Source of the DNA: Deltaproteobacteria bacterium
GTDB lineage: Bacteria; Desulfobacterota; Binatia; UTPRO1
Direction: 5' to 3'
Assembly: GCA_020848745.1 (NCBI GenBank)
Contig: JADLHM010000058.1
Coordinates: 1 to 42,474, forward strand
DNA: 42,474 nucleotides
Shown here: piece by piece, positions 6,060-17,075 of the stretch
How positions within the stretch are numbered: the first letter of the stretch is position 1
Layout of the letters: each line of letters starts with the position of its first letter
Program-made: the position numbers and the translations under genes
The notes under the pieces: model-generated
What the model was told of the DNA's origin: nothing
Seen by the model: only the letters and a program-made list of their open reading frames with translations
The model's database searches: none

Positions 6060-6698
6060 TCAGAATCGGAAGCCGAGCGACCCCATCGTCGTCACGAACT
6101 GGCGATCCGAGCGGTTGTTGAGGAACGCCTGGTGGTAGCTGCCGTGCAGGCCGAGCGTGATCTCGAGCAGCGGCACTTCGTCGTTCTCGCGCTCGTAGAG
6201 CGTGAAGATGGTGCCGGTGAGGCCGAGCCCAGCTTCGATGCCGGCCGCATCCTCGTCCTCGTCGGTGAAGACGCCGATGCCGTTCACCTCGGCGCTGTTG
6301 AAGTTCGCGAAGTGGTACCACCCGCCCTTCACGGTCGCGTACGGCCGCACCGGATACGACGACGGCAGGAAATTGATGCGCGGCCCGAGCGCCACCACGA
6401 AGTTCTGGTGGACCTCGTCGGTCTTGAACTCGAAGTCGCCCTGCCGGTACCGCTCGGAGTCGCCGTCGTTGTCGTTGAAGGAGTGCGTGAACTCGAAGAT
6501 GCCGTCGAGGAAGGGCAGGAACTCGTAGCCGGCCGCGATGCTGTAGGCGCCGCCCGGGTTCTGCTCGTGGCTGAAGTCGCCGACGGGGATCAACGCGCCG
6601 CCGCGCACTTCGAGGAACGCGGCGCCCGGCTCCGCGGCGGCACGCCCCACGAGCCCGAACACGCACAGGATGGCCAGCGACAGCGAGCGGATCTTCAT
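6060..6698 (-). CDS. Outer-membrane beta-barrel protein
   Basis: 212 aa with a clear signal peptide (KIRSLSLAILCVFGLVGRAAA, cut near residue 22). The rest alternates polar and aromatic/hydrophobic residues in strands, for example GWYHFANF and LEITLGLHGSYHQ, and ends GSLGFRF with a C-terminal Phe, the usual BamA-recognition signature of outer-membrane barrels. Length suggests an eight-stranded barrel (OmpA/OmpW/PagL size class). I cannot find a PagL catalytic triad or any other functional motif with confidence, so no function is assigned. A GGGAGGGG precedes the ATG at 6698. It is separated from hom by 68 bases on the same strand. Confidence 0.8.
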   Translation of the reverse strand: MKIRSLSLAILCVFGLVGRAAAEPGAAFLEVRGGALIPVGDFSHEQNPGGAYSIAAGYEFLPFLDGIFEFTHSFNDNDGDSERYRQGDFEFKTDEVHQNFVVALGPRINFLPSSYPVRPYATVKGGWYHFANFNSAEVNGIGVFTDEDEDAAGIEAGLGLTGTIFTLYERENDEVPLLEITLGLHGSYHQAFLNNRSDRQFVTTMGSLGFRF

Positions 6699-6843
6699 GA
6701 CCCCTCCCCTTTCCCCCAAAGCGATCGATTTGGCGCTAAGTCCGCGTCGTACAACGCGTGCGATCTCGGGCGACGATAGCGGGCACCTTCCGGGAAGGCA
6801 AGGCATGAATCGCAGCGTCTGCGTGACTCGCGCCGCGCCGCCG

Positions 6844-9315
6844 TCACCCGATCCGCGCGAGCTCGAGCCGACCCGCCCAGCGCGCCTCGAGCACCGCGCG
6901 CAAGGACCGAGAGGCCGGCGACGCGAGCCCCGGATCGGAGGCGAGCCACCCCGCCGCATCCTCCTGCGCCTGCCGCAAGAGCGCGCCGTCGCGCACCAGG
7001 TTCGCCGCGCGGAAGTCGGGCAGGCCCGATTGGCGCGTGCCGAGGAACTCGCCCGGCCCGCGGATCTCGAGGTCCTTCTCCGCGATGCGGAAGCCGTCGT
7101 TCGTCTCCTCCATCACGCGCAAACGCTCGCGCGCCACGTCGCCCTGGGCGTAGGAGGCGAGGAGGAAGCAGAGCGAGCGGTGCTCGCCGCGCCCGACGCG
7201 GCCGCGCAGCTGGTGCAGCTGGGCGAGGCCGAAGTGCTCGGCGTGCTCGATCACCATGACGGTCGCGTTCGGCACGTCGATCCCGACCTCGATCACGGTC
7301 GTGCACACCAGCACCTGGTACTCGCCGTCGCGGAAGCGGCGCATGACCGCGTCCTTCTCGTCGCCGCGCATCTGCCCGTGCATGAGCCCGACGCGGTACC
7401 TCGCGAGCGGCCCCGCGGCGAGCTCGCGCGCCATGCGGGTCGCGTCGAGGAGGTCCGTCTTCTCCGACTCGCTGACGAGGGGGTAGACCAGGTACGCCTG
7501 CCGGCCCTGGTCGAGCTCGCGTGCGAGGAGCTCCAGCACGGATTCGCGCCGCCGTTGGTTGAACACGCGGGTCACGATCGGCCGCCGGCCGGGCGGCAGC
7601 TCGTCGATCGCCGACACCTCGAGATCGCCATAGAGCGTGAGCGCGAGTGTGCGCGGGATCGGCGTCGCCGTCATCAACAGGATGTCGGGGTTCGTGCCGT
7701 GGCGCTTCAGCATCTGCCGCTGCAGCACGCCGAAGCGGTGCTGCTCGTCGATGATGCCGAGACCGAGCTTCTTGAAGGCGACGCCCTCCTGGATGAGCGC
7801 GTGCGTGCCGACGACGAGGTCGATGTCGCCGCGGGCGATCGCCCGCTCGGTGCGGCCGCGGAGCTTCCCCTGCACCCCGCCGGTCAGGAGCGCCACCGTG
7901 AGGCCGACCGGGTTGCCGAAGCGGCGGAGCGTGGCGCAGTGCTGCTCGGCGAGGAGCTCCGTCGGCGCCATCAGCGCGGCCTGATAGCCGGCGTCGACCG
8001 CGATCGCCGCGGCATGGAGCGCGACCACCGTCTTGCCGCTCCCGACGTCGCCCTGCACGAGGCGGTGCATCGGGTGGGGCGCCGCCATGTCGCGCTCGAT
8101 CTCGCCGATCACCCGGCGCTGCGCCCCCGTGAACGCGAACGGCAACGTCGCCGCGAGCGCCCGGGTGCGCGCCGCCGGCACCGGGAACGCGATGCCGCGC
8201 TCGGCGACGACGTTGTGCTTGCGGAGCGCCAGGCCGAGCTGCAGGTAGAAGAGCTCGTCGTAGACGATCGCGCGGTGCGCGGGCGACGTACCCGCGTTCA
8301 GCTCGTCGACGTCCGCGTCGGGCGGCGGCTGGTGCACGGCGCGGAGCGCCGCAGCGAGGTCGACGACGCCGCGCCGCTCGGCGGTCGCCGTCGGCAGCGC
8401 GCTCGGCACCCGCCCCGCGTACTGGTCGACCGCCGCGTGGACGAGCCGGCGCATCGCGCCGATCGGGATGCCGGCGGGCTTCGTGTAGATCGGCACGATG
8501 CGACCGGTGTCGGCATCCTCCTGCCCTTCGAGGAGCTCGACCTCGGGATGCACGACGCGCAGACCGAGCATGCGCGCCATGCCCTTCGCCGCCTCGACCT
8601 TGCCGTGCAGCAGCACGCGCTGGCCCTCGTGGAAGCGGCTCCGGAAGTAGGCGATCTGATGGTACCAGAGGAGCGTCAGCGACCCGCTCGCGTCGACGGC
8701 CGTCGCCTCGAGGATGCGCCGACGGCCGGCGAAGCGTTCGCGAACGCCGCGGATCTCGGCCTCGATCGTCGCGTGCTCGCCCGACTGCAGCATCGAGATC
8801 GTGCGGACGTCGCGGCGGTCCTCGTAGCGGAAGGGGAGATGGAAGAGCAGGTCGTCGACGGTGGTGAGCCCGAGCGTCGCGAGCTGCTCGGCGCGCTTCG
8901 GGCCGACGCCCTTCACGAACTGGACCGGCGTCTCGAGATTCTGCAGCTGGCCCGCGACCGCGTCCGACGAGCCGCGATACGGGCGCGGCGGCGCCGGCGC
9001 CGCTGCGGGCGCCGCCCGGAGGTCGGCGACGAGCGCCATCAGCCGCCGCAGAGCGGCGCTCGCCTCCGCGTCGCCGCTCACGGCGGACGCGGGCGCCGGC
9101 GGCGGCAGCGGACCACCCGCGAGACCGTCGAGGAGTCCGCGCACCTCCTCGAGGCGGGCTCGGGTCGCCTCGTCGGGCGTCCGGGCGACGCTGAGCGCGA
9201 GCTTCTCGCGCAGCACGCGGAACGGCAGCGCCGATCGCGCGAGCCGCGGCGGCGCCGTCGCGAGGTACTGGAGCGGCGGTCCGAGCGTGCGGAGCAGATC
9301 TTCGAGCGGCGTCAC
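6844..9315 (-). CDS. recG: ATP-dependent DNA helicase RecG
   Basis: 823 aa; E. coli RecG is about 690, so there is an extra N-terminal region of about 125 residues, as seen in many non-enteric RecGs. The wedge domain starts at FVKGVGPKRAEQLATLGL (about residue 130), with the OB fold to about 290. Helicase motifs follow: Walker A GDVGSGKT (about 420), DEQHRFGV (about 521), MTATPIPRTLALTLYGD, and the motif-V/VI region TTVIEVGIDVPNA and QLRGRVGRGEH. It reverses stalled replication forks and migrates Holliday junctions. Start is GTG at 9315; no upstream in-frame alternative looks better. It lies alone on the minus strand, with mtgA divergent. Confidence 0.96.
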   Translation of the reverse strand: MTPLEDLLRTLGPPLQYLATAPPRLARSALPFRVLREKLALSVARTPDEATRARLEEVRGLLDGLAGGPLPPPAPASAVSGDAEASAALRRLMALVADLRAAPAAAPAPPRPYRGSSDAVAGQLQNLETPVQFVKGVGPKRAEQLATLGLTTVDDLLFHLPFRYEDRRDVRTISMLQSGEHATIEAEIRGVRERFAGRRRILEATAVDASGSLTLLWYHQIAYFRSRFHEGQRVLLHGKVEAAKGMARMLGLRVVHPEVELLEGQEDADTGRIVPIYTKPAGIPIGAMRRLVHAAVDQYAGRVPSALPTATAERRGVVDLAAALRAVHQPPPDADVDELNAGTSPAHRAIVYDELFYLQLGLALRKHNVVAERGIAFPVPAARTRALAATLPFAFTGAQRRVIGEIERDMAAPHPMHRLVQGDVGSGKTVVALHAAAIAVDAGYQAALMAPTELLAEQHCATLRRFGNPVGLTVALLTGGVQGKLRGRTERAIARGDIDLVVGTHALIQEGVAFKKLGLGIIDEQHRFGVLQRQMLKRHGTNPDILLMTATPIPRTLALTLYGDLEVSAIDELPPGRRPIVTRVFNQRRRESVLELLARELDQGRQAYLVYPLVSESEKTDLLDATRMARELAAGPLARYRVGLMHGQMRGDEKDAVMRRFRDGEYQVLVCTTVIEVGIDVPNATVMVIEHAEHFGLAQLHQLRGRVGRGEHRSLCFLLASYAQGDVARERLRVMEETNDGFRIAEKDLEIRGPGEFLGTRQSGLPDFRAANLVRDGALLRQAQEDAAGWLASDPGLASPASRSLRAVLEARWAGRLELARIG

Positions 9316-9413
9316 GGTGAAGTCGGACCCGATGCGCCGGTCGTTCTACCCAGGCGTCGCCGCGATCGGCAAGGTGTGGACGACCCCGCCGTCGTCGGCA
9401 AGACTCGCCGTCC

Positions 9414-10139
9414 ATGCGCGCGCTCCGAGTCGTTCTCCGCTGGGGCGCGTGCCTCGCCGTCGGCTTCGCCGCCGCCTCGCTCACGGTCGTGACGCTCTAC
9501 CACTGGGTCGATCCGCCGGTGACGCCGCTCATGCTCCTGCGCGCCGTCGAGAGCGCGCTCGCGGGCGCGCCGGTCGGGATCGACCACCGTCGGGTCGCGC
9601 TCCGCGAGGTGAGCCCGGCGCTCGTCCGCTCGGTGATCGCGGCCGAGGACGCGCGCTTCTTCACGCACTGGGGCGTCGACACGACCGAGCTCGAACGCGC
9701 CGTCGCGTACAACGAGCGACAGGGCGGACGCCGGCTGCGCGGCGCCAGCACGATCACGATGCAGTGCGCGCGCAGCGTCTTCCTCTGGCCCGGACGCACC
9801 TGGATCCGCAAGGCGATCGAAGTGTGGCTCGCGGTGCTCATGGAGCAACTCTGGGGAAAACGGCGGATCCTCGAGGTCTACCTGAACGTCGTCGAGTGGG
9901 GGCCGGGGGTGTACGGCGCCGAGAGCGCGGCGCGCCGGCACTTCGGCGTGTCGGCGGCGAATCTCGACGCCGAGCGCGCGGCCCTGCTCGCCGCGACGCT
10001 GCCCGCGCCGCGGCGCTTCGACCCGGCGGCGCCCTCACCATCCCTCCGCCGGCGCGCGGCGACGATCCTGGCGCGGGCCCGCGCCGTCGAGCTCCCCGCC
10101 GCGCCGCGCCTCCGCGCCGCGCCCGCCGACGGACGTTGA
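9414..10139 (+). CDS. mtgA: Monofunctional biosynthetic peptidoglycan transglycosylase
   Basis: 241 aa. One N-terminal membrane anchor (about residues 10-30) is followed by a glycosyltransferase-51 domain facing the periplasm. Motif 1 AAEDARFFTHWGVD carries the catalytic Glu (E78). Motif 2 is GASTITMQCARSVFLWPGR (G110 to about R128); motif 3 is KRRILEVYLNVVEWGPGVYG. It polymerises lipid II into glycan strands without a transpeptidase domain. Length and motif spacing match MtgA. ATG 9414 gives a short basic N-terminus before the transmembrane helix. It is divergent from recG across 98 bases. Confidence 0.94.
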   Translation: MRALRVVLRWGACLAVGFAAASLTVVTLYHWVDPPVTPLMLLRAVESALAGAPVGIDHRRVALREVSPALVRSVIAAEDARFFTHWGVDTTELERAVAYNERQGGRRLRGASTITMQCARSVFLWPGRTWIRKAIEVWLAVLMEQLWGKRRILEVYLNVVEWGPGVYGAESAARRHFGVSAANLDAERAALLAATLPAPRRFDPAAPSPSLRRRAATILARARAVELPAAPRLRAAPADGR

Positions 10140-10267
10140 ACGGTCGGCGGCTTTCTCAGCGTTGCAACGGCCGCCCGATCGGCGAATCGCACTCGTGAGA
10201 ACCCGCGGGGCAGACGCCCGATCTACATGGTCGGGGCGCTGGCACGACCAGTGCTCCGGTGATCGGT

Positions 10268-11539
10268 ATGGTGCTGGATCTCGTTCCCAGGTCGTTCACG
10301 CTCCGGACGTGCCGACCCGTCGCCCTCGACGGGCATCTGCACCCGGATTTCCAGCCGGTCGCGACCGCGCTCCGCGAGCAGCTCCGCAGCCACCCCGGCG
10401 GCGCCGCGGTCGCGGTGTATTGGCGCGGCCGCTGCGTCGTCGACCTGTGGGGTGGCTACAAGGACGCGGCCGGGACGCCGTGGACACGCGACACCATGGC
10501 GCCGAGCTTCTCGACCACGAAAGGCATCGCGGCGACGTTGATGCACGTCCTCGTCGACCGCGGCCTCCTCGACTACGACGACCGCGTCGCACGCTACTGG
10601 CCGGAGTTCGCGCAGGCCGGCAAGGACGCGATCACCGTCCGCCACGTGCTCTCGCACCAATCGGGCCTCTACCACATCCGCCAGATGATCGATCACGCGG
10701 AGCGGATGCGCGACTGGCGCTACATGATCCGCGCGATCGAGCGCACCCCGCCGATCCATCCGCCCGGCACGCGCACCGGCTATCATGGGCTCACCTTCGG
10801 GTACCTGATCGGCGAGATCGCGCAGCGCGTGACCGGCCGGTCGTTCGCGGAGCTCGTACGAACCGAGATCGCCGGCCGGCTCGGCTGCGACGGCATGTAC
10901 ATCGGCACGCCGGACCATGAGCTGCCCCGCGCCGCGACGCTCCTCTGGCCCAAGCGCAACGTCATGACCCCGCGCCTCCCGGTCGGCGCCGGCGTGATGC
11001 ACTGGGCGCTGCGCGAAGGGTCGCCCGTGCTGCAACGCCTCCTCGCGGTCGGCGGCATCGAGCTCGACCTGGCGAGCATCCTCGACGCGCTCGCGCCGCG
11101 CGGCATCGGCTCGTTCGATTTCAGCGCCCCCGAGACGCTGCGCGCGTCCATCCCCGCCGCCAACGGCCTCTTCACCGCGCGCTCGCTGGCGCGCACCTAC
11201 GCCGCGCTCGCCGCGGGCGGCGCGATCGACGGGGTCCGCCTACTCTCGCCCGCGACGGTGGCGCGCGCGACCGAGATCCAATCGCGCGCCGCGAGCCGGG
11301 TGGTCATTCCCTTCGACATGCGGTGGCGGCTTGGCTACCACGGCGTTCTCACGACGCGCGGCGTACCCCGGCAGGCCTTCGGTCACTTCGGATTCGGGGG
11401 CTCCGGAGCCTGGGCCGACCCGCGTCGCGATCTGGCGGTGGCCCTCATCGTGAACAGCGGGCTCGGCACACCCTTCGGCGACCTCCGCATCGCACGCATC
11501 GGTGGCGCGGCGCTCGCGAGCGTCGACGACCCGCACTGA
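10268..11539 (+). CDS. Serine beta-lactamase-fold hydrolase (EstB-like esterase/class C family)
   Basis: 423 aa from ATG 10268; an in-frame GTG at 10259 is possible. Neither has a clear ribosome site. Catalytic signatures of the beta-lactamase/transpeptidase-like fold: S82-T-T-K85 in SFSTTKG, Y172 in TGYHGLTFGYLIGE (Tyr of the YxN-like motif), and H373 in GHFGFGGSGAW replacing the KTG box, as in EstB-type esterases and LACTB-like proteins. No signal peptide, so probably cytoplasmic. Such proteins usually hydrolyse esters (lipid or polyester type) rather than beta-lactams; the substrate is unknown. It runs into a DksA-like gene 16 bases downstream. Confidence 0.85.
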   Translation: MVLDLVPRSFTLRTCRPVALDGHLHPDFQPVATALREQLRSHPGGAAVAVYWRGRCVVDLWGGYKDAAGTPWTRDTMAPSFSTTKGIAATLMHVLVDRGLLDYDDRVARYWPEFAQAGKDAITVRHVLSHQSGLYHIRQMIDHAERMRDWRYMIRAIERTPPIHPPGTRTGYHGLTFGYLIGEIAQRVTGRSFAELVRTEIAGRLGCDGMYIGTPDHELPRAATLLWPKRNVMTPRLPVGAGVMHWALREGSPVLQRLLAVGGIELDLASILDALAPRGIGSFDFSAPETLRASIPAANGLFTARSLARTYAALAAGGAIDGVRLLSPATVARATEIQSRAASRVVIPFDMRWRLGYHGVLTTRGVPRQAFGHFGFGGSGAWADPRRDLAVALIVNSGLGTPFGDLRIARIGGAALASVDDPH

Positions 11540-11555
11540 CCCGGAAGGAGCGACC

Positions 11556-11885
11556 ATGGGGACCGACGCCATCCGCGAACGCCTGCGCCAAGAGCTCCTC
11601 GGCCTGATCCAGCGCAACGCCAAGATCGCCGCCAACCTCCGCCGCGAGCAGAACCCGCTCGGCGGCGACTGGACCGAGAACGCCGCCGTGCTGGAGAACG
11701 ACGAGGTGCTCGACGCGCTCGATGCCGAGGGCCGCGCCCGCGCGACCCAGCTCCGCGCGGCGCTCGACCGCATCGCCGCCGGCACCTACGGAACCTGCGT
11801 ACGCTGCCGGGGTCCGATCCACCCGGGGCGCCTCGAGGCCATCCCCGAAGTCACGACCTGCATCGACTGCGCGCGCGCCGCCTGA
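11556..11885 (+). CDS. TraR/DksA-type C4 zinc-finger protein
   Basis: 109 aa. An N-terminal alpha-helical hairpin region (residues about 1-75, with [16 protein letters not shown]) precedes a C4 zinc finger, CVRC near residue 84 and CIDC near residue 104. This is the DksA/TraR layout: proteins that enter the RNA polymerase secondary channel and alter initiation. It is shorter than E. coli DksA (151 aa), and the coiled-coil tip lacks an obvious DxxDxA motif, so it may not potentiate ppGpp. A GGAAGGAG precedes the ATG at 11556. It is likely co-transcribed with the hydrolase upstream. Confidence 0.85.
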   Translation: MGTDAIRERLRQELLGLIQRNAKIAANLRREQNPLGGDWTENAAVLENDEVLDALDAEGRARATQLRAALDRIAAGTYGTCVRCRGPIHPGRLEAIPEVTTCIDCARAA

Positions 11886-11997
11886 CCTCGTCATGGCCTG
11901 GTGGGGCGACGTCGTCGCGTCCGTGAGGCCGCCCCCCTTCCCCTTACCGGAACCCGGCAGTAGGGTGAGACCCTACTCTTCGAGAGGAGGACATGGC

Positions 11998-12717
<720 letters not shown>

Positions 12718-12746
12718 CGCCACTACACGTCCGCGGCGTCGGCCGC

Positions 12747-12784
12747 GCTCCCGGTCGCGAAGGCGCGTGGCGCGCGCCGGGAGC
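12747..12784. terminator. GC-rich inverted repeat between convergent genes
   Basis: GCTCCCGG (12747-12754) and CCGGGAGC (12777-12784) pair perfectly around a GCGCG-rich loop between the converging SOD and GNAT genes. There is no T-run, so a bidirectional terminator role is only suggested by placement. Confidence 0.3.
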
Positions 12785-12812
12785 AGGCCGTGGCGTGGAT
12801 GGTGCGGAGTCC

Positions 12813-13460
12813 TCAGCCCCCTCGCCGCAGCTGCCGGATGCCCGGCGCGCCGAAGGTCGCCTCGAAGGCGGGATCGCGCTTCTCGTCGAAGACCGCGAAG
12901 CCCGCCCCCTCGTACGCGCGCTGCGCCGGCGTGTTGCCGATGAGGACGCCGATCTGGAACCGCGTGTGGCCGCGCGTGCGGCCCGCGTCGAGGATCGCGT
13001 GGAGCAGCGCCTTGGTGAGCCCCTTCCCGCGGTGGGCCGGGCGCGTCGCCACCCACTCAACGATCCACGTGTCGTCGGGTTGGTCGGGCGCGCAGGCGAG
13101 GAAGGGTGCGACCCGCTGCTGCATCGCGCCGAGCCGCGCCTCGTTCCATCCCTCGGCGGTCATCGCCTCGACGAGCGCCCGGAAGAAGCGCTCGCCGGTC
13201 GCGACCTTCGCGTCGTCGTAGGCCGAGAGCGCCGCCGCCGGCTCGCCGTCCACCTCGGCGACGAGGAAGCGCGACCAGTGCGCGAACGACTCCGGCTGCC
13301 GGTTCGCGATGCGCGCGACGATGCCGAGCCGGTACGCGTCGGATCCCGGGATCGCGAGATCCCAGAATCCGAACGGCAGATGCGAGCGCGACGCCTCCTG
13401 CTGCACCCAGGCGATGAAGGGAAGATCGCGCTCCGTGGCGCGGCGGATCGTATGGGCCAT
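12813..13460 (-). CDS. GNAT-family N-acetyltransferase
   Basis: 215 aa. Acetyl-CoA binding motif A is WVATRPAHRGKGLTKALLHA (R-x-x-G-x-G/A type, about residues 140-160), followed by motif B in IGNTPAQRAYEGAGFAVFDE. The N-terminal strand IRRATERDLPFIAWVQQ is typical. Substrate unknown; the central insert (about 60-130) is longer than in RimI-type enzymes. ATG 13460 is chosen because the domain starts two residues later; an in-frame start at 13490 would add ten unconserved residues. Convergent with the SOD gene. Confidence 0.85.
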   Translation of the reverse strand: MAHTIRRATERDLPFIAWVQQEASRSHLPFGFWDLAIPGSDAYRLGIVARIANRQPESFAHWSRFLVAEVDGEPAAALSAYDDAKVATGERFFRALVEAMTAEGWNEARLGAMQQRVAPFLACAPDQPDDTWIVEWVATRPAHRGKGLTKALLHAILDAGRTRGHTRFQIGVLIGNTPAQRAYEGAGFAVFDEKRDPAFEATFGAPGIRQLRRGG

Positions 13461-13550
13461 GCGGAGCGCATGCCACGCACCCGAAGGCATGTCGACGCGG
13501 GCCGCGGCGTTGACGCCTCCCGAGGGCGCGCGCTACGCGCTCTCGCTGCC

Positions 13551-14075
13551 ATGACGGACGAAGCCGGAACGAGCGTCCTGCGCAGGGCGCGCCCGCCCGA
13601 TGCCGACGCGCTCGCCCGCCTCGAGCGCGCGGCGTTCGTCGGGTGCTACGCCGCGCACCGTTTCGCGGCGGCGCAGCTTTCGTCGCATCTCACGCGGTCC
13701 GCGTCGTTCGCCCACGTCGTCGAAGGGCGCGGCCGGATCGTCGCCTACGTCCTCGGCGTCCAGGGCGCCGGTAGCCGCGCGCACGTCGCGCGCCTCTACA
13801 GCATCGCGGTCGATCCGAGCGCGCGCCGCCGCGACTTCGCCAGGCGTCTCTTGCGCGCGTTTCTCGCGACGGCGCGGCGCCGCGGCTGCACGGTCGTGTC
13901 CTTGGAGGTCGCGGCGACCAATCGCGCGGCGCTCGCGCTCTTCGCCCTCCACGGCTTCGCGATCACACGCCGGCTGCCGGCCTATTACTCCCGCACCACC
14001 GCCGGCCTCCGCATGCGCCGGGAACTCATCGGACGCGCGGATCGTCCACCCACGGGACACCGGACGCGCCCGTAG
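13551..14075 (+). CDS. RimI-like GNAT N-acetyltransferase
   Basis: 174 aa. It starts LRRARPPDADALARLERAAF (strand 1/helix 1 of GNAT). The acetyl-CoA loop is LYSIAVDPSARRRDFARRLL; the usual Q/RxxGxG/A is degenerate (ARRRDFA), which is odd. VVSLEVAATNRAALALFALH then GFAITRRLPAYY matches RimI-type motif B, with the Tyr near the active site. RimI acetylates N-termini (ribosomal protein S18), but many paralogs act on other proteins or small molecules. It is divergent from the first GNAT across 90 bases and ends 17 bases before the fumarase end. Confidence 0.8.
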   Translation: MTDEAGTSVLRRARPPDADALARLERAAFVGCYAAHRFAAAQLSSHLTRSASFAHVVEGRGRIVAYVLGVQGAGSRAHVARLYSIAVDPSARRRDFARRLLRAFLATARRRGCTVVSLEVAATNRAALALFALHGFAITRRLPAYYSRTTAGLRMRRELIGRADRPPTGHRTRP

Positions 14076-14092
14076 TGAGCCGAGACGGCGCC

Positions 14093-15709
<1,617 letters not shown>

Positions 15710-15841
15710 GGTTTAGACGATCCCCGCCGCCTGCGCCACGAAACGGCCCGCCGCGACCGCTCGGCCCGGGCCGACACCGGCGGGCTCGCGTCGCGACCGG
15801 CCTTTGAAAGACCGCCGCCGCCGGGATACAGGGCGGAGCGC

Positions 15842-17062
15842 GTGTCCCGTTCGACCTCCGCTCCGGATCGCCGCTCGCGACCTGCGGCCGCGTGGCTCGC
15901 GGGGACGCTCGTCCCGCTCGCGCTCGCACCGACCGGGTGTCTGCCGGCCCTCCAGCTGAATCGCACCATGGCGGCCTACGACGCCGTCGCGACCGACGCG
16001 GTCTGCCGCCAGCTGCTGCTGAACGTCGCGCGCGCGCGCCACAACGAGCCGTTGCACTTCACCGCGCTCTCCAACATCGCCGCGACGTACAGCCTGCAGC
16101 TGAACGCGGGCGCGACGCCGCCCCTCGGCGGCCTCGAGGGTGGCGCCGGCAATCTCTCGCCGATCTTCGGCGGCAGCTGGACCGACAATCCGACGCTCAG
16201 CATCGTGCCGGTCGAGGGCGAGGAGTTCACGCGCCGCCTGCTGACGCCGTTTCCCGAGAGCACGCTGACGCTCCTTCTGCGCCAGGGGGCGGACGTCGAC
16301 CTCGTGCTGCGCATGATGGCGGGCGAGTACCGTACGGAGCTCGACGGCGCCCGGGTCACGTACGCGAACAAGCCATCCGACCGTGAAGGGTACACGGTGT
16401 TCCGCCGGGTGGCGGTGCACGTCTCGTCCATCCAGGACCGCGGCGCACTCTACGCCGAGCCGATGATCTTCACGGACACGTGGACGGTGCCGGCCGAGTC
16501 GGTGACGCCCGAAGTCCTGCAATCGTTCGGATCGGAGTACACGCTGACGCGCGAGCGCGGCGGGAACACCTACCGCGTCACGAAGCGCACGATCGGCCGC
16601 ATCGTCATCACCAACTACGATCCCGAGGTCTTGAGCAACGACGAGCGGCGCAGGCTCCACGAGGAGGCGTCTCACAACCTCGACGACGAGCTCGTGGTCG
16701 ACGTCCGGTCCGGCTACCCGGGCGGCGAGTTCCCGCTGCACGGCAAGTTCCGGCTCCGCAGCTTCGCGAACATGATCGACTTCCTCGGCCGCGCGCTCGG
16801 CGAGGATCCGGAATACGCGGTCGCGCCGCATTCGCACACGCCCGCGGTGCGCGAGAACCCGGCGTTCACGCTCGAGATGGTGGAGTCCTCGCGCCCGGTC
16901 CGCGGCGAGCGCGCGATCCGCTACCGGGGGCACTACTACGCGCTCGCGCCCGAGTCCGGCTACCCATGGAACAAGAAGGCGTTCGTACTCCTCTACCAGC
17001 TCTTCCAGATGACGGTCGTGAAGCCGGCGTCGGCCGCCCCCAGCATCACGATCGCGAAGTGA
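15842..17062 (+). CDS. Putative lipoprotein of unknown function, first gene of the ABC-exporter operon
   Basis: 406 aa from GTG 15842. A hydrophobic N-terminus, WLAGTLVPLALAPTGC, suggests signal peptidase II cleavage before C33, though the -3 residue (Pro) is unusual for a lipobox. Next comes AYDAVATDAVCRQLLLNVAR then ARHNEPLHFTALSNIAATYS. I have the impression of similar conserved hypothetical proteins in other Proteobacteria, with no named function. The middle holds several beta-rich segments; the end (RYRGHYYALAPESGYPWNKK then AFVLLYQLFQMT) is well packed. Codons upstream of 15842 are open but antisense to fumarase. It ends 4-13 bases before the HlyD-type gene, which points to a shared transcript and a possible envelope partner role for the exporter. 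Confidence 0.75.
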   Translation: MSRSTSAPDRRSRPAAAWLAGTLVPLALAPTGCLPALQLNRTMAAYDAVATDAVCRQLLLNVARARHNEPLHFTALSNIAATYSLQLNAGATPPLGGLEGGAGNLSPIFGGSWTDNPTLSIVPVEGEEFTRRLLTPFPESTLTLLLRQGADVDLVLRMMAGEYRTELDGARVTYANKPSDREGYTVFRRVAVHVSSIQDRGALYAEPMIFTDTWTVPAESVTPEVLQSFGSEYTLTRERGGNTYRVTKRTIGRIVITNYDPEVLSNDERRRLHEEASHNLDDELVVDVRSGYPGGEFPLHGKFRLRSFANMIDFLGRALGEDPEYAVAPHSHTPAVRENPAFTLEMVESSRPVRGERAIRYRGHYYALAPESGYPWNKKAFVLLYQLFQMTVVKPASAAPSITIAK

Positions 17063-17075
17063 TTTCTTGAGCGGA

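Noticed and set aside
6670-9492. A very long open frame opposite recG
   Set aside because: It is antisense to a clearly conserved helicase, has no recognisable domain and is rich in Arg/Ala/Glu as expected from GC-rich shadow frames.
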